Shown here in pieces: positions 19,216 to 28,003 of a stretch of DNA of 64,000 nt; the first letter of the stretch is position 1; each line of letters starts with the position of its first letter. This DNA comes from Halicephalobus mephisto (taxonomy: Eukaryota; Nematoda; Chromadorea; Rhabditida; Panagrolaimidae). The notes beneath the pieces were generated by a model that made no database searches, was not told where the DNA came from, and saw nothing but the letters and a program-made list of their open reading frames with translations. Position numbers and translations under genes: made by a program. The DNA is taken from positions 62,001 through 126,000 of the forward strand of contig SWDT01000040.1 of the NCBI GenBank assembly GCA_009193035.1, in the 5' to 3' direction.

Positions 19216-20022
19216 TATTTCCAGCCTGATAAGATGCAATTGATAATTGAAGCATTTCTACTAATGAATTTGGATCAGAAGGTAGTATTTCTACATTTAG
19301 AGAACTACCTGTTTTTGGAGTGGCAAATAATTCATTTTTAATGAATTTCCACTTTTCACTACAATCAGAGTTCAATCTTTTTGATTGTGAATTGAAGCTC
19401 TGGTAAATTCCATTTGAGTCTATTAATATTTCTTTATAAAATTGCTTATCTGTGTCTGAAATTAAAGTGAAATTCGGAGACTTTTTTAATAATAACTCTA
19501 ATAAACCATTAGTTGCATTATAAATTTTATCATTGATTTTAAAATTGTTGTTCTCAATTTCTACTATTTTATTTCCAATAGTATAACAATTTTTTTCTGA
19601 ATCATACCTAATGGAATATCCGGCATTACTTCTATTTACTATATCTTGTAGGTAATTGACAATTAAATTACTAACTACTATATCTTTTGATTTTTTACCT
19701 TCAATTGACTTCTTTTCAACTGGCTTGTCCTCAATCTTTAATTGATTGAAATTATTCAAAGTCTCAATAATTTTATTTCGGTCTTCTGTTAATTCATTTT
19801 GTAATTTGTGATTTGATTCGTGCATAGCATCGGTAATTGGTTTGAAGAGTTCTACTCTATCTTGCTCAGTTTTGTTTTCTGTATTTTGTTGTTCTTCATA
19901 CTTATTCTGTAACTTCTTTCTTAATCGTAAATTTTCTTCTATAATCTCATTTCTTTTCTTAGGATCATAAATTTCAATAAATTTTGCCATCACAAACTTT
20001 TATTTAAATAATGAAAAAATAT

Positions 20023-20037
20023 TTCTTATATAAATAA
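20023..20037 (+). promoter_or_regulatory. TATA-like motif between DUF8207-like gene and PolB
   Basis: CTTATATAAATAAGG is centred in the 55-bp gap between the divergent start codons at 19993 and 20049, and is itself partly palindromic, so it may serve both genes. Confidence 0.45.
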
Positions 20038-20048
20038 GGAGGTCGAAA

Positions 20049-23000
20049 ATGGATCGTCTTGAACGATTGTCAAGAGACGACATTATGAAAGAAGTTACCA
20101 AACTAAATAAAATATTAAGAAAAAAAGGATTAAACCCCCTATCTAAAAATGATGAAAATGGCAATAAATTAGGTAAACAAGCGTTACTCAATTTATTACG
20201 AAAAGATGATAACTACTTACATCTAGAGAAAGTCTCTGATTCCAATTTGGATCAAACTACTAGCTCTAAACCTAAAAAATCCTCGAATAAGTTGCCTAAA
20301 CTCAAAGATAATTCGCAAAAGCGAACTGTCGCCATAGGTGATAATTCGCAAAAGCGAACTGTCGCCATAGGCGATATATTTCCATTTGAAGAATCAATTT
20401 TCAGTGATTATGAAGAATTTAAGGGCATAGTAAAAGACACTATTTATGAAAATGAAAATAATTCAATTAATCTAGATGAGTACTTAGAAAATATTAATAA
20501 AAGGAACTTTGACTATTTTCTGAAAATTGTTAACAAACAAGTGAATAAGTTTTTCAAAAAGAAAGAAGCGGAAGTAATTAATGACATAATGAGTACAAAT
20601 GTTAAAATAAATTTTACTTTAGAAATTGAGATGTCGAGATTAAATGAAAGCAATATTAAATTTCATATTAGAACCAAAACTAGCGTGTTATTAGTTAGTG
20701 AAGATAGAAAAGAATTCTACAGAAATGCTTGCAGAGAAATGATGGATAAAATAGAATTAACAGAACTAAAAGGATCTGGTTGGCATTTCCAAAAAATTAA
20801 TGCTTTATTAATGCATCAATCTAAATATCAACTATTAAAAGGTGGTTCTTATTTAGAACTACCAAAATGGATCAAGGACAAGAAAGCTATTGTGAACATT
20901 AAAAACAATGATAACAAATGTTTTATGTGGTCTTTGTTAGCAGCTTTACATCCTATTAAAAAAGATGCTCAGAGAGTATCAAAATACAAACAATATGAAA
21001 ATGAATTGAATTTTCACGCAATTAAATTCCCAATTGAAAAAGAAGATATTTCAAAAATCGAAAAGATGAACAAGCTGGCAATTAATGTCTTCAGTAATGA
21101 GAAAAAAGAAATTATTCCAATTTATAATTCAAAAATAAGAGATATTCCTGATGAACGAATTATAGATCTGTTTTTGATTAAAAACGAAGACGATGATAAT
21201 TCTCACTATTGCTGGATTAAAAACATAAATCGATTATTAGATAAAGAAATAAATAATCATAAAGACAAGCATTATATTTGCAGACGCTGTTTTGTACATT
21301 TTAGTGTGAAACATAAATATAATCAACATGTTGAAGAATGTGGTAAAAATAAAGCTGTTGTATTTAAAAAACCTGCTGAAGATTATGTTAAGTTTGAAAA
21401 TATCGAAAGATCTCAAAGAATTCCATATGTAATCTATGCAGATTTTGAATCAATAATAAAGAAACATGATTCGGTAAACAACAATCCCGGCAAATCTTGG
21501 ACTGCAATTAAGGGAACACATGTTGCATCAGCTTTTTGTGCTATTGTCGTTGACTTTAATGGAAACGCAATTCATACTGAAGTTTATAGAGGTTATGATG
21601 CCGCTGAAAAATTTAATGACTATATAATTAAAAAATGTGATGAATTGATAAAATTAGGAGATAAAAAGATGAAAAAACTAACAACAGAACAATGGAAAGA
21701 ATTTAATGAAAATAAGGAGTGCGCAGAATGTGTTCAAGAATATTCGATTAAGAATCCAAAAGTAAGAGATCATGATCATTGGACTGGAGAATACCGAGGA
21801 CCTTTATGCAATAATTGTAATTTAAAGAATAGAAAGAATAAATTTATTCCAGTGTTCTTCCACAACTTAAAAGGTTATGACTCGCATCTAATTCTAGGAT
21901 CAATAAAGAGTGAACACTATTTTGATGATAAGTACAGACAGATTAAAGTAATACCAAACAATTCGGAAAAATATCTAAGTTTTAGCTATAAAGAATATGA
22001 TGTGAATAAATATGGACATAAATTCCTTAGCCATGAAATTAGATTTTTAGATAGCTTTGCATTTATGGCATCATCCTTAGATTCGCTGAGTAAGAATTTA
22101 ACGGAAGATCAATTCAAAATAACTAAAAAATTTTACAAAAATGACAATCCTTCGGATCGAGCTTATAGCTCTGAATTATTTAAAATGATGAAAAGAAAAG
22201 GAATTTATCCCTATGAATACATGAATTCCTTTAAAAAATATGATGAAACTGAATTACCTAGTAAAGAAATGTTTTATGATGACTTAAATGGTAAGAATTG
22301 TAGTGATGAAGACTATGAATATGCTAAATTAGTCTGGAAGAAAACGGAATGTAAAAATTTAGGAGAGTATACTGAAAAGTATATGATAAATGACGTATTG
22401 ATATTAGCTGATGTATTCGAGGCATTTAGAGAAACTTGCATGAAACACTATGATTTAGATCCATGTTGGTATTATACAGCTCCTGGGTTGGCTTGGGATG
22501 CGATGTTAAAAGTAACTAATATAAAATTACAAACTATTAAAGATTATGAGATGTACTTGTTCATTGAAAAAGGAATTAGAGGTGGAATGGTAAATGCTGT
22601 GAAAAGATATGTAAAAGCTAACAATAAATATATGAAAGATTATAATTCTAATGAAGTAAGCAAATATTTGATGTATCTAGATGCTAATAATCTATATGGA
22701 TGGTCTATGATTCAAAAGTTACCTTATGATAAATTGTATTTTCAAATGGATCGAGAAGAAAAATTAGAATTACTTGTTGTAAATTTTACAACTGATTACT
22801 ATGAAATTTTGGAAAATGAATACTTATATGACATAAAACTAGCAGAATATTATAGCATTAATTTTAAAGATGATGATATTCAAAAAGTTTTATCAACTTG
22901 GCAAAATTTTGAAAGAAAGAGTTATTTGAAAACTTATGAATATAAAAAATTTGATTATACACAATTAAAGAATTATATTAAACATCTAAATAAAATGGGA

Positions 23001-24098
23001 AAAGGTTGTATTTTAGAAGTAGACTTAGAGTATCCAATAAAATTACATGATAAACACAATGATTTTCCTTTTTGCCCAGAGAATACAAAGGTAAACAATC
23101 AAAAAGTCGCAAAGTTAATGAATACACTTTATGATAAAGAAAAGTATATAATCCATTATAAAAATCTAATTCAAGTACTGGAGCATGGATTGAAATTAAA
23201 GAAAATACACAGAATTCTAACATTTAAAGAAGATAATTGGATGAAAAAATACATCATGTTGAACACAAATTTGAGGAAGCAAGCTAAAAATGAGTTCGAA
23301 AAAGACTTCTTTAAGTTGATGAATAACGCTGTATTTGGTAAAACTATGGAGAATATTAGAAATAGAGTAAATATCAGATTAGTAACAGATGAAAAGAATG
23401 CTTTAAAATTGATAAGACAGCCTCATTTTAAACGTCGCGTGATAATTAATGAAAACTTGTTGAGTATTGAAATGGAAAAGACAAAATTAGAGTTCAACAA
23501 ACCAATTTATGTTGGATTTAGCATCCTAGACCTGAGTAAATATTTAATGTATGAATTTCATTATGATGTTATGAAGCCTATTTATAAGGAGAAAATTAGA
23601 TTGTGTTATCAAGACACCGATAGTTTAATTTATGAAATTGAAACTGATGACATTTATGTGGATATGGCTGAGATGAAAGATCATTATGATTTCAGTGACT
23701 ATTCAAAAGATCATCCATTATATGATGAAACAAATAAAAAAGTGATTGGAAAGTTTAAAGATGAACTGAATGGAAATATCATGACTGAAATTGTTGCATT
23801 GAAACCTAAACAATATGCATATAAAACTGAAAATGGAGAAGAGAGTAAGAAATCAAAAGGTGTTAAGAAGAACGTAATCAAAACTTTGAAAATCGATGAT
23901 TATAGAGAATGTTTGCTTAAAAGTAAAATAATTAGAAAAGAACAAAATATGATTCAAGCTAAAAAGCATACAATTTACACTATAAAGCAAAATAAAGTTG
24001 CATTAAATGATGATGATAATAGTAAGGAAGAGTTTAAAAGACATATTTTAGAGAATAAAATTGATACATTAGCTCATGGTCATAGGTCTTTGACCTGA
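20049..24098 (+). CDS. Polinton protein-primed family B DNA polymerase (1349 aa)
   Basis: One intact exon. From the N-terminus: a basic SAP-like helix pair (residues 1-60); a duplicated 11-residue unit (NSQKRTVAIGD) at about 88-110; a cysteine-protease-fold-like segment with CFMWSLLAAL typical of animal Polinton PolBs; a C2H2 finger CRRCFVHF...HVEEC; then 3'-5' exonuclease motifs VIYADFESI (Exo I), NLKGYDSHLI (Exo II) and YMINDVLILADVF (Exo III). An inserted endonuclease-VII-like zinc site (CAEC ... DHDHWTGEYRG ... CNNC) lies between Exo I and II. Polymerase motifs are DANNLYG (A), NNAVFGKTMEN (B), YQDTDSL (C) and KPKQY. All catalytic residues are present, so it looks functional. It replicates the element from the terminal repeats by protein priming. 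Its stop is 5 bp from the convergent protease stop. Confidence 0.95.
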   Translation: MDRLERLSRDDIMKEVTKLNKILRKKGLNPLSKNDENGNKLGKQALLNLLRKDDNYLHLEKVSDSNLDQTTSSKPKKSSNKLPKLKDNSQKRTVAIGDNSQKRTVAIGDIFPFEESIFSDYEEFKGIVKDTIYENENNSINLDEYLENINKRNFDYFLKIVNKQVNKFFKKKEAEVINDIMSTNVKINFTLEIEMSRLNESNIKFHIRTKTSVLLVSEDRKEFYRNACREMMDKIELTELKGSGWHFQKINALLMHQSKYQLLKGGSYLELPKWIKDKKAIVNIKNNDNKCFMWSLLAALHPIKKDAQRVSKYKQYENELNFHAIKFPIEKEDISKIEKMNKLAINVFSNEKKEIIPIYNSKIRDIPDERIIDLFLIKNEDDDNSHYCWIKNINRLLDKEINNHKDKHYICRRCFVHFSVKHKYNQHVEECGKNKAVVFKKPAEDYVKFENIERSQRIPYVIYADFESIIKKHDSVNNNPGKSWTAIKGTHVASAFCAIVVDFNGNAIHTEVYRGYDAAEKFNDYIIKKCDELIKLGDKKMKKLTTEQWKEFNENKECAECVQEYSIKNPKVRDHDHWTGEYRGPLCNNCNLKNRKNKFIPVFFHNLKGYDSHLILGSIKSEHYFDDKYRQIKVIPNNSEKYLSFSYKEYDVNKYGHKFLSHEIRFLDSFAFMASSLDSLSKNLTEDQFKITKKFYKNDNPSDRAYSSELFKMMKRKGIYPYEYMNSFKKYDETELPSKEMFYDDLNGKNCSDEDYEYAKLVWKKTECKNLGEYTEKYMINDVLILADVFEAFRETCMKHYDLDPCWYYTAPGLAWDAMLKVTNIKLQTIKDYEMYLFIEKGIRGGMVNAVKRYVKANNKYMKDYNSNEVSKYLMYLDANNLYGWSMIQKLPYDKLYFQMDREEKLELLVVNFTTDYYEILENEYLYDIKLAEYYSINFKDDDIQKVLSTWQNFERKSYLKTYEYKKFDYTQLKNYIKHLNKMGKGCILEVDLEYPIKLHDKHNDFPFCPENTKVNNQKVAKLMNTLYDKEKYIIHYKNLIQVLEHGLKLKKIHRILTFKEDNWMKKYIMLNTNLRKQAKNEFEKDFFKLMNNAVFGKTMENIRNRVNIRLVTDEKNALKLIRQPHFKRRVIINENLLSIEMEKTKLEFNKPIYVGFSILDLSKYLMYEFHYDVMKPIYKEKIRLCYQDTDSLIYEIETDDIYVDMAEMKDHYDFSDYSKDHPLYDETNKKVIGKFKDELNGNIMTEIVALKPKQYAYKTENGEESKKSKGVKKNVIKTLKIDDYRECLLKSKIIRKEQNMIQAKKHTIYTIKQNKVALNDDDNSKEEFKRHILENKIDTLAHGHRSLT
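20308..20373. repeat. 33-bp perfect tandem duplication in PolB containing a GC-rich hairpin
   Basis: Two consecutive 33-bp units, each with TTCGCAAAAGCGAA (a 5-bp stem hairpin) followed by CTGTCGCC. The unit keeps the frame. A related sequence occurs inverted in the integrase gene at 15758-15785. Confidence 0.9.
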
Positions 24099-24103
24099 TA
24101 TTT

Positions 24104-24412
24104 TCAGCATTTCACCAAATCTAATATAATTTCTTTAAAATCATATTTCTCCATTAATTTTAGGAAAAGTAAACAATAATAACCACAATGATGTGTATTA
24201 AAGTTTTGAATTTGAAATGTTGATAATTCAATTTGCGAATCTAAATAATTTTGTAATTCTAATGAAGGATCCAATCCAAAAGAATCAAAGTAATAACTCT
24301 TTTCTTTATTCTTGTAATAACAAACCCAATGAGTACCAGTATTTTTACTCAGATCCAAATTTACAACTCCACATTCTACATTATCAACCATCCTTGGAAG
24401 AGTATCCCTCAT
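24104..24412 (-). CDS. Polinton cysteine protease, adenain-like (102 aa)
   Basis: Contains the triad context of adenovirus-type (C5/Ulp1-like) proteases: His in GTHWVCYY, Asp in YYFDSFG and Cys in HHCGYYCLLF. Such proteases process capsid precursors in adenoviruses and are a core Polinton gene. The protein is short, but family members in Polintons are commonly 100-200 aa. The ATG lies within the inner end of the right inverted repeat, so its first bases are duplicated at the left end of the element. Confidence 0.88.
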   Translation of the reverse strand: MRDTLPRMVDNVECGVVNLDLSKNTGTHWVCYYKNKEKSYYFDSFGLDPSLELQNYLDSQIELSTFQIQNFNTHHCGYYCLLFLKLMEKYDFKEIILDLVKC

Positions 24413-24489
24413 AAATACCCCTCTGAAATTTTTTATTTTTAATTTTTTAGCTAATTTTGTAATCTCGTAATTTGTTAATGGTTTGTTAA

Positions 24490-25936
24490 CACGTTGACGA
24501 CCGAGCGTGTTTTTGGCTGGCGGTCGATTGGGACCAGCCGTTTTTTTGGCTTTCTTTTCTTACGACTCATTTCTGGGTCGTATTGTCCGAACGGACCGTT
24601 ATTTTGCCATTTCTCGAACTTAGAAATTTTTTTGCTAGAAAATCGAGGGGTATTCGCAGATTTTTACCGTACATCTGTTTATATCGATATAGTGCCCGAG
24701 TCGTGAGTAGGAATAAATTGATATATGGGACTCATTTGAATTTCGTGTAATTAGTTGTTGTGTGTGTGTGGCGGTTTATAAATTGATAAATTTGATATAA
24801 AAACTTTGTTTTTCAGTAAATATGACTGAACCTGATGATTGGATGACTAATTCATTCGGATGCTTCTTGACAGTGAGGAAGAGGACGATGATACTGAAGA
24901 AGTGGGTGAGGAGATGTCTCACTGATGGTCCTTATTGAAGATGAATCTGAGTTAGAGGAAGATAAGGGCGGTAATGACGAAGACTGGAGCGAGGTTTTTG
25001 TAGAAGGCAATCGATTCCCATTTACTGACACAACATACGGGCTGAATAGTGGGCTCTTAGTTTTCTGTGCTGATGCTGTAAACTACTACGAATTATTCAT
25101 CCGAGACATCTGGACTCTTGTTGTGACTGAAACTAATAGATATGCCGGAGGCTAGGTACCGGAGTGGCAGGATATCGACGTTCCAGAGCTAAAGAAGTTC
25201 GTAGGTCTCTGCATCAAGATAGGTGTTGTCAAGCTTCCACAGTTGAGGGACTATTGGTCTACGACTGGTGTATTCATGGACTTGCCAGTGGTGGCAAATG
25301 TTATGACAAGAGCCCGATTTGGAGGTATTCCCATGTATGTTCATTTGTCAGACAACAACTTTAACGATCAGAGGGAGAGATTGCACAAGGCCACCTTTTT
25401 CATCCATCTGTTCAACCGAGCTTGTCAACAAGTGTATCGGCCGGAGAAGTTCATCTACATTGATGAGAGTTTGATCCCATTCCGAGGACGTGTTGCTTTC
25501 AATCGGTATATCCCGAATAAGCGCTACCGATATGGGCTTAAAGTCTTCAAGCTATGCACTGTCGGAGATTACACTTGGAGACTATAGGCTTATGCTGGTC
25601 ATGAGCGTTGTTTCGGTAAATAAATAAAATGGTGTTTTATATCTAGACTATTACGGTTAATATCCATTGATTGTTACCTTATTTTATGATTTTGTAGATG
25701 TCTAAGGTGCGAAACTTTGACCCTTCGTAAAATATACTGGAATCGATATTTTCCTAGACCATGCTCGTTATAGAGACTATTAGAGCTATACTATCAGGTA
25801 ATAACAAAAAATTGGCAAAAAAATAATTGAATTTAAAAAAAATCAACTTTTTAAGTTACGAGTCATTTCTGGGTCGTATTGTCCCAACGCGCCACCAACT
25901 TACGACCCAGAAATGACTCGTATTGTCGTCAACGTG
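24490..25936 (+). mobile_element. piggyBac-type transposon inside the Polinton right repeat
   Basis: Flanked by TTAA at 24486-24489 and 25937-25940, with inverted ends CACGTTGACGAC / GTCGTCAACGTG (12 bp). At 24560-24590 and 25857-25880 the sequence TACGAGTCATTTCTGGGTCG or close variants recurs, a subterminal repeat. It encodes a broken piggyBac transposase. Length (1.45 kb) is shorter than autonomous relatives, so there is an internal deletion. Confidence 0.95.
24822..25590 (+). pseudogene. piggyBac transposase fragment (DDE_Tnp_1_7), decayed
   Basis: Begins after an acceptor (TTTTTCAG) with MTEPDDWMTNS, an acidic N-terminus typical of PGBD-like proteins, then several frameshifts and a stop at 25153-25155. 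From 25164 the reading is clear: DIDVPELKKFVGLCIKIG, PQLRDYWST and YIDESLIPFRGR, which carries the first catalytic Asp, and KRYRYGLKVFKLC. It stops at 25587, so the remaining catalytic residues and C-terminal finger are missing. Confidence 0.9.
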
Positions 25937-26179
25937 TTAATAAACATTTAAATCATAAAAAAATTATAAAAATTACCGAAAAAAAGTATAAAAAATGAGA
26001 ATGGGCTTTATGGGTTTTTTCTGCGCTAGACATTTTATAGGTAAAATAGACTATGAGATTTTGTGGGTTTTTTCTGCGCTAGGTATTTTACAGGTAAAAT
26101 AGACATTTTTATAGGTAAAATAGACTGTATGGGGTTTGTGGGTTTTTGGGTGCGCCAGAAACCCCCTTTATATACTACT

Positions 26180-26892
26180 GAAGAAAATTTCACTACTGAA
26201 AATTCTGAATTAAAATTAAGTAATCTTCCTGAAATTTCTCATATTAAAATTGATAACTTCGAGATGGACTTGAACACTCGCCTTTCAAGAACTTTGATTA
26301 CAGTTAGAGATGATAAGAGTAACTTCTATCAATATGAAAAGAGAAAAGTCGTAAAGAATCATTCATATTTTTACTGCATTGGATGTAAAAGCTCGAAAAA
26401 CAATGAATCTGGAGGATCTTGTGGATATTTATTTAATGGAGTATTTTATCTCAAGAAGAACAAGAATCATAATTTTAATTGTATTCCATTATCAAGTGAT
26501 CAACGTGATTATGAACAATTGATTAGAGAGGCAAAATTGAAAACTTTCAATGGAAGAGAATCTCAAGAAACATATATGGAAGCCTGGAAGGTAGCAAAAC
26601 AGTTCACATCTGAAGAAAGATTTCCTGCTTATTTCGAGATGAGAGAAATACTTAATAGATGGCACGGTAAAAAACGCCAAAGATAGTGCTGGGTAGTATT
26701 CCTAGGGAATTCCATAGACCTCAAAATAAGACTAAGGATCGTTGGCTTTTCGTTGATAATAAAAATGTTTCGGTTTTTGTCACTGATCGCGGACTAAGAG
26801 CAACAGTTTTTGCCCTGATATTGTGTGCTGATACAACATTTAAAACGGCTCCACAGGGATCCCTCCAGGTATTTTATTTTCATGCTCTTGTA
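26180..26892 (+). pseudogene. FLYWCH/MULE transposase-like gene, 3' part, target of the Polinton insertion
   Basis: The open frame resumes at the target duplication and shows a FLYWCH finger (FYCIGCKSSK ... GGSCGYLF ... HNFNC) ending near 26480, then a helical stretch. After a frameshift near 26684 it continues with a MULE-type core start ([11 protein letters not shown] ... FYFHAL). Reading then changes abruptly at about 26893 to Tc1 sequence. It is a remnant of a Mutator-like or domesticated FLYWCH gene broken by at least two insertions and one frameshift. Confidence 0.75.
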
Positions 26893-27525
26893 GGAAGCGA
26901 TTTCTCTGAAGAAGGAGAATGGAATACTATCCTAATGGCTATCATGCGAGACAAGGAGGAAATAGGAAGGAACTGGGTCTTTCAACGCGACAACGATCGG
27001 AAGCACACGTCGAGACATGTGGAAGAATGGTTGAAGAAGAACAGAATCCGTATTATGTCTTGGCCGGTTCAATCCCCGGACCTGAATCCTATCGAGCACA
27101 TATGGGGATATATAAAAAGAAGGATCAGAGGTCAGAACTTTGGACGAGAAATTTGAATTGATTGAAAAAGAATAGACTAATATCGATATGTCATTTATCA
27201 ATAGGCTAATTCGGTCTATGCAGGATAGATCCTATTCAGTACTTAAGACACATGGTTGTGCTCCTAAATATTGAGTTTGTTTGTTGAGTTTTATAGTTTT
27301 AATAAATTTTTTGATTCGAGTTCAAAAACTTCCAAGACTTTTGTCCTACCAAGAATGCAGACTCCTGCATAATTTTTTGAAGAAAATTTCTGGCGCGCTT
27401 GAAACACGATATTATTGAAGTAATTGGCAATACCTACAGATTTCCAAAGTTCAACTAACAGATTACTCAACAAATTCAAAGTTATGAAAGAAATTTAAAA
27501 TTTCCAAAATTTTTGTCCAATACTG
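26893..27525 (+). mobile_element. 5'-truncated Tc1-like element with transposase remnant
   Basis: Encodes the C-terminal DDE part of a Tc1 transposase ([19 protein letters not shown], then [17 protein letters not shown]), frameshifted after about 27150 and ending GCAPKY near 27270. The right end TTTTGTCCAATACTG before TA at 27526-27527 is a standard Tc1 terminus. The left end and first catalytic Asp are absent, so the element was truncated or deleted on joining the MULE sequence. Confidence 0.88.
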
Positions 27526-27995
27526 TACTTTGAAAAAAGGAGAACATTCATATCATACTAATAATAAAGTCGAAAACGAGTATCCAAATAGATTCACTAG
27601 TCTATTCAAATCTAAACATTACTTGAAAGAAAACAGCTTTTTAGTTGAGACTAAAGTCTTCTCACATTATAATCAAGAACGTCCTGTCAACGCTTTAGCC
27701 GATATGAACAAGTGTAAGTATTTAAAAGGCAGATGTCAAATTAAGCCAAATTGAGTAATGATTTGAGAAGTGAACAAAAAGCAAAACTGTAAATTTATTT
27801 CTGTGGAAGTTTTTGATGGCTATTTGAATGACAACTTTTGGATCAATCGTGATAATCAAATTGCACTAAATTTACTAAACTAGTATTCATACGCATGTGA
27901 TGATGAAGTACAATTAACTTCAGAAGGTTACGCGTTGAAAACACTTCAAAATCTAATAAAAGCTTCAATTCCAATCAAAAACAACCAGTATTTAT
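27526..27995 (+). pseudogene. Decayed second copy of the Polinton glycoprotein gene
   Basis: Clear similarity on the plus strand to residues about 115-250 of the glycoprotein at 10458-11903: YPNRFTSLFKSKHYLKEN and CKYLKGRCQIKPN are nearly the same. In-frame stops appear at about 27752 and 27765 and again near 27880, and similarity fades by 27990. It lies outside the Polinton boundaries, so it comes from another element copy or a rearrangement; the Tc1 right end abuts it at TA. Confidence 0.88.
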
Positions 27996-28003
27996 TCAAA
28001 AAA

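Larger units (their letters stand above)
17856..19993 (-). pseudogene. Polinton gene (DUF8207-like) split by a mariner insertion
   Basis: Starts at 19993 with MAKFIEIYDPKKRNE, the N-terminal pattern of a widespread uncharacterised Polinton-associated family, and runs to 19218 with a coiled-coil N-terminal third. A mariner then interrupts it at a TA. On the other side of the mariner, and counting one TA only, the same frame stays open for about 35 codons to a stop at 17856-17858. So the insertion removed about the last 35 residues and replaced them with mariner-encoded ones. Function of the family is unknown. It diverges from PolB, with starts 55 bp apart. Confidence 0.75.
7026..26179. mobile_element. 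Polinton/Maverick element, nearly complete, carrying nested insertions
   Basis: The element starts AGTAGTATAT and ends ATATACTACT, is flanked by GAAGAA duplications, and has 332-bp terminal inverted repeats differing at about two or three positions. It spans 19.15 kb. Removing the mariner (1256 bp with TA) and piggyBac (1451 bp with TTAA) leaves about 16.4 kb, normal for Polintons. It encodes PolB, integrase, packaging ATPase, cysteine protease, double-jelly-roll capsid, a penton-like protein and an envelope-type glycoprotein. The genes are tightly packed in divergent or convergent pairs with gaps of only a few bases at 3' ends. Near-identical inverted repeats suggest a recent insertion or gene conversion. 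The glycoprotein stop and the mariner-broken ORF argue against this copy being fully functional. Confidence 0.95.
24396..26179 (-). repeat. Polinton right terminal inverted repeat, split by piggyBac
   Basis: 24396-24489 and 25941-26179 together give the inverted copy of 7026-7357 with only about two or three mismatches. The left copy shows the uninterrupted site GGTTTGTTAATAAAC (inverted), which proves that the intervening 1447 bp plus a duplicated TTAA was added later. Confidence 0.93.
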
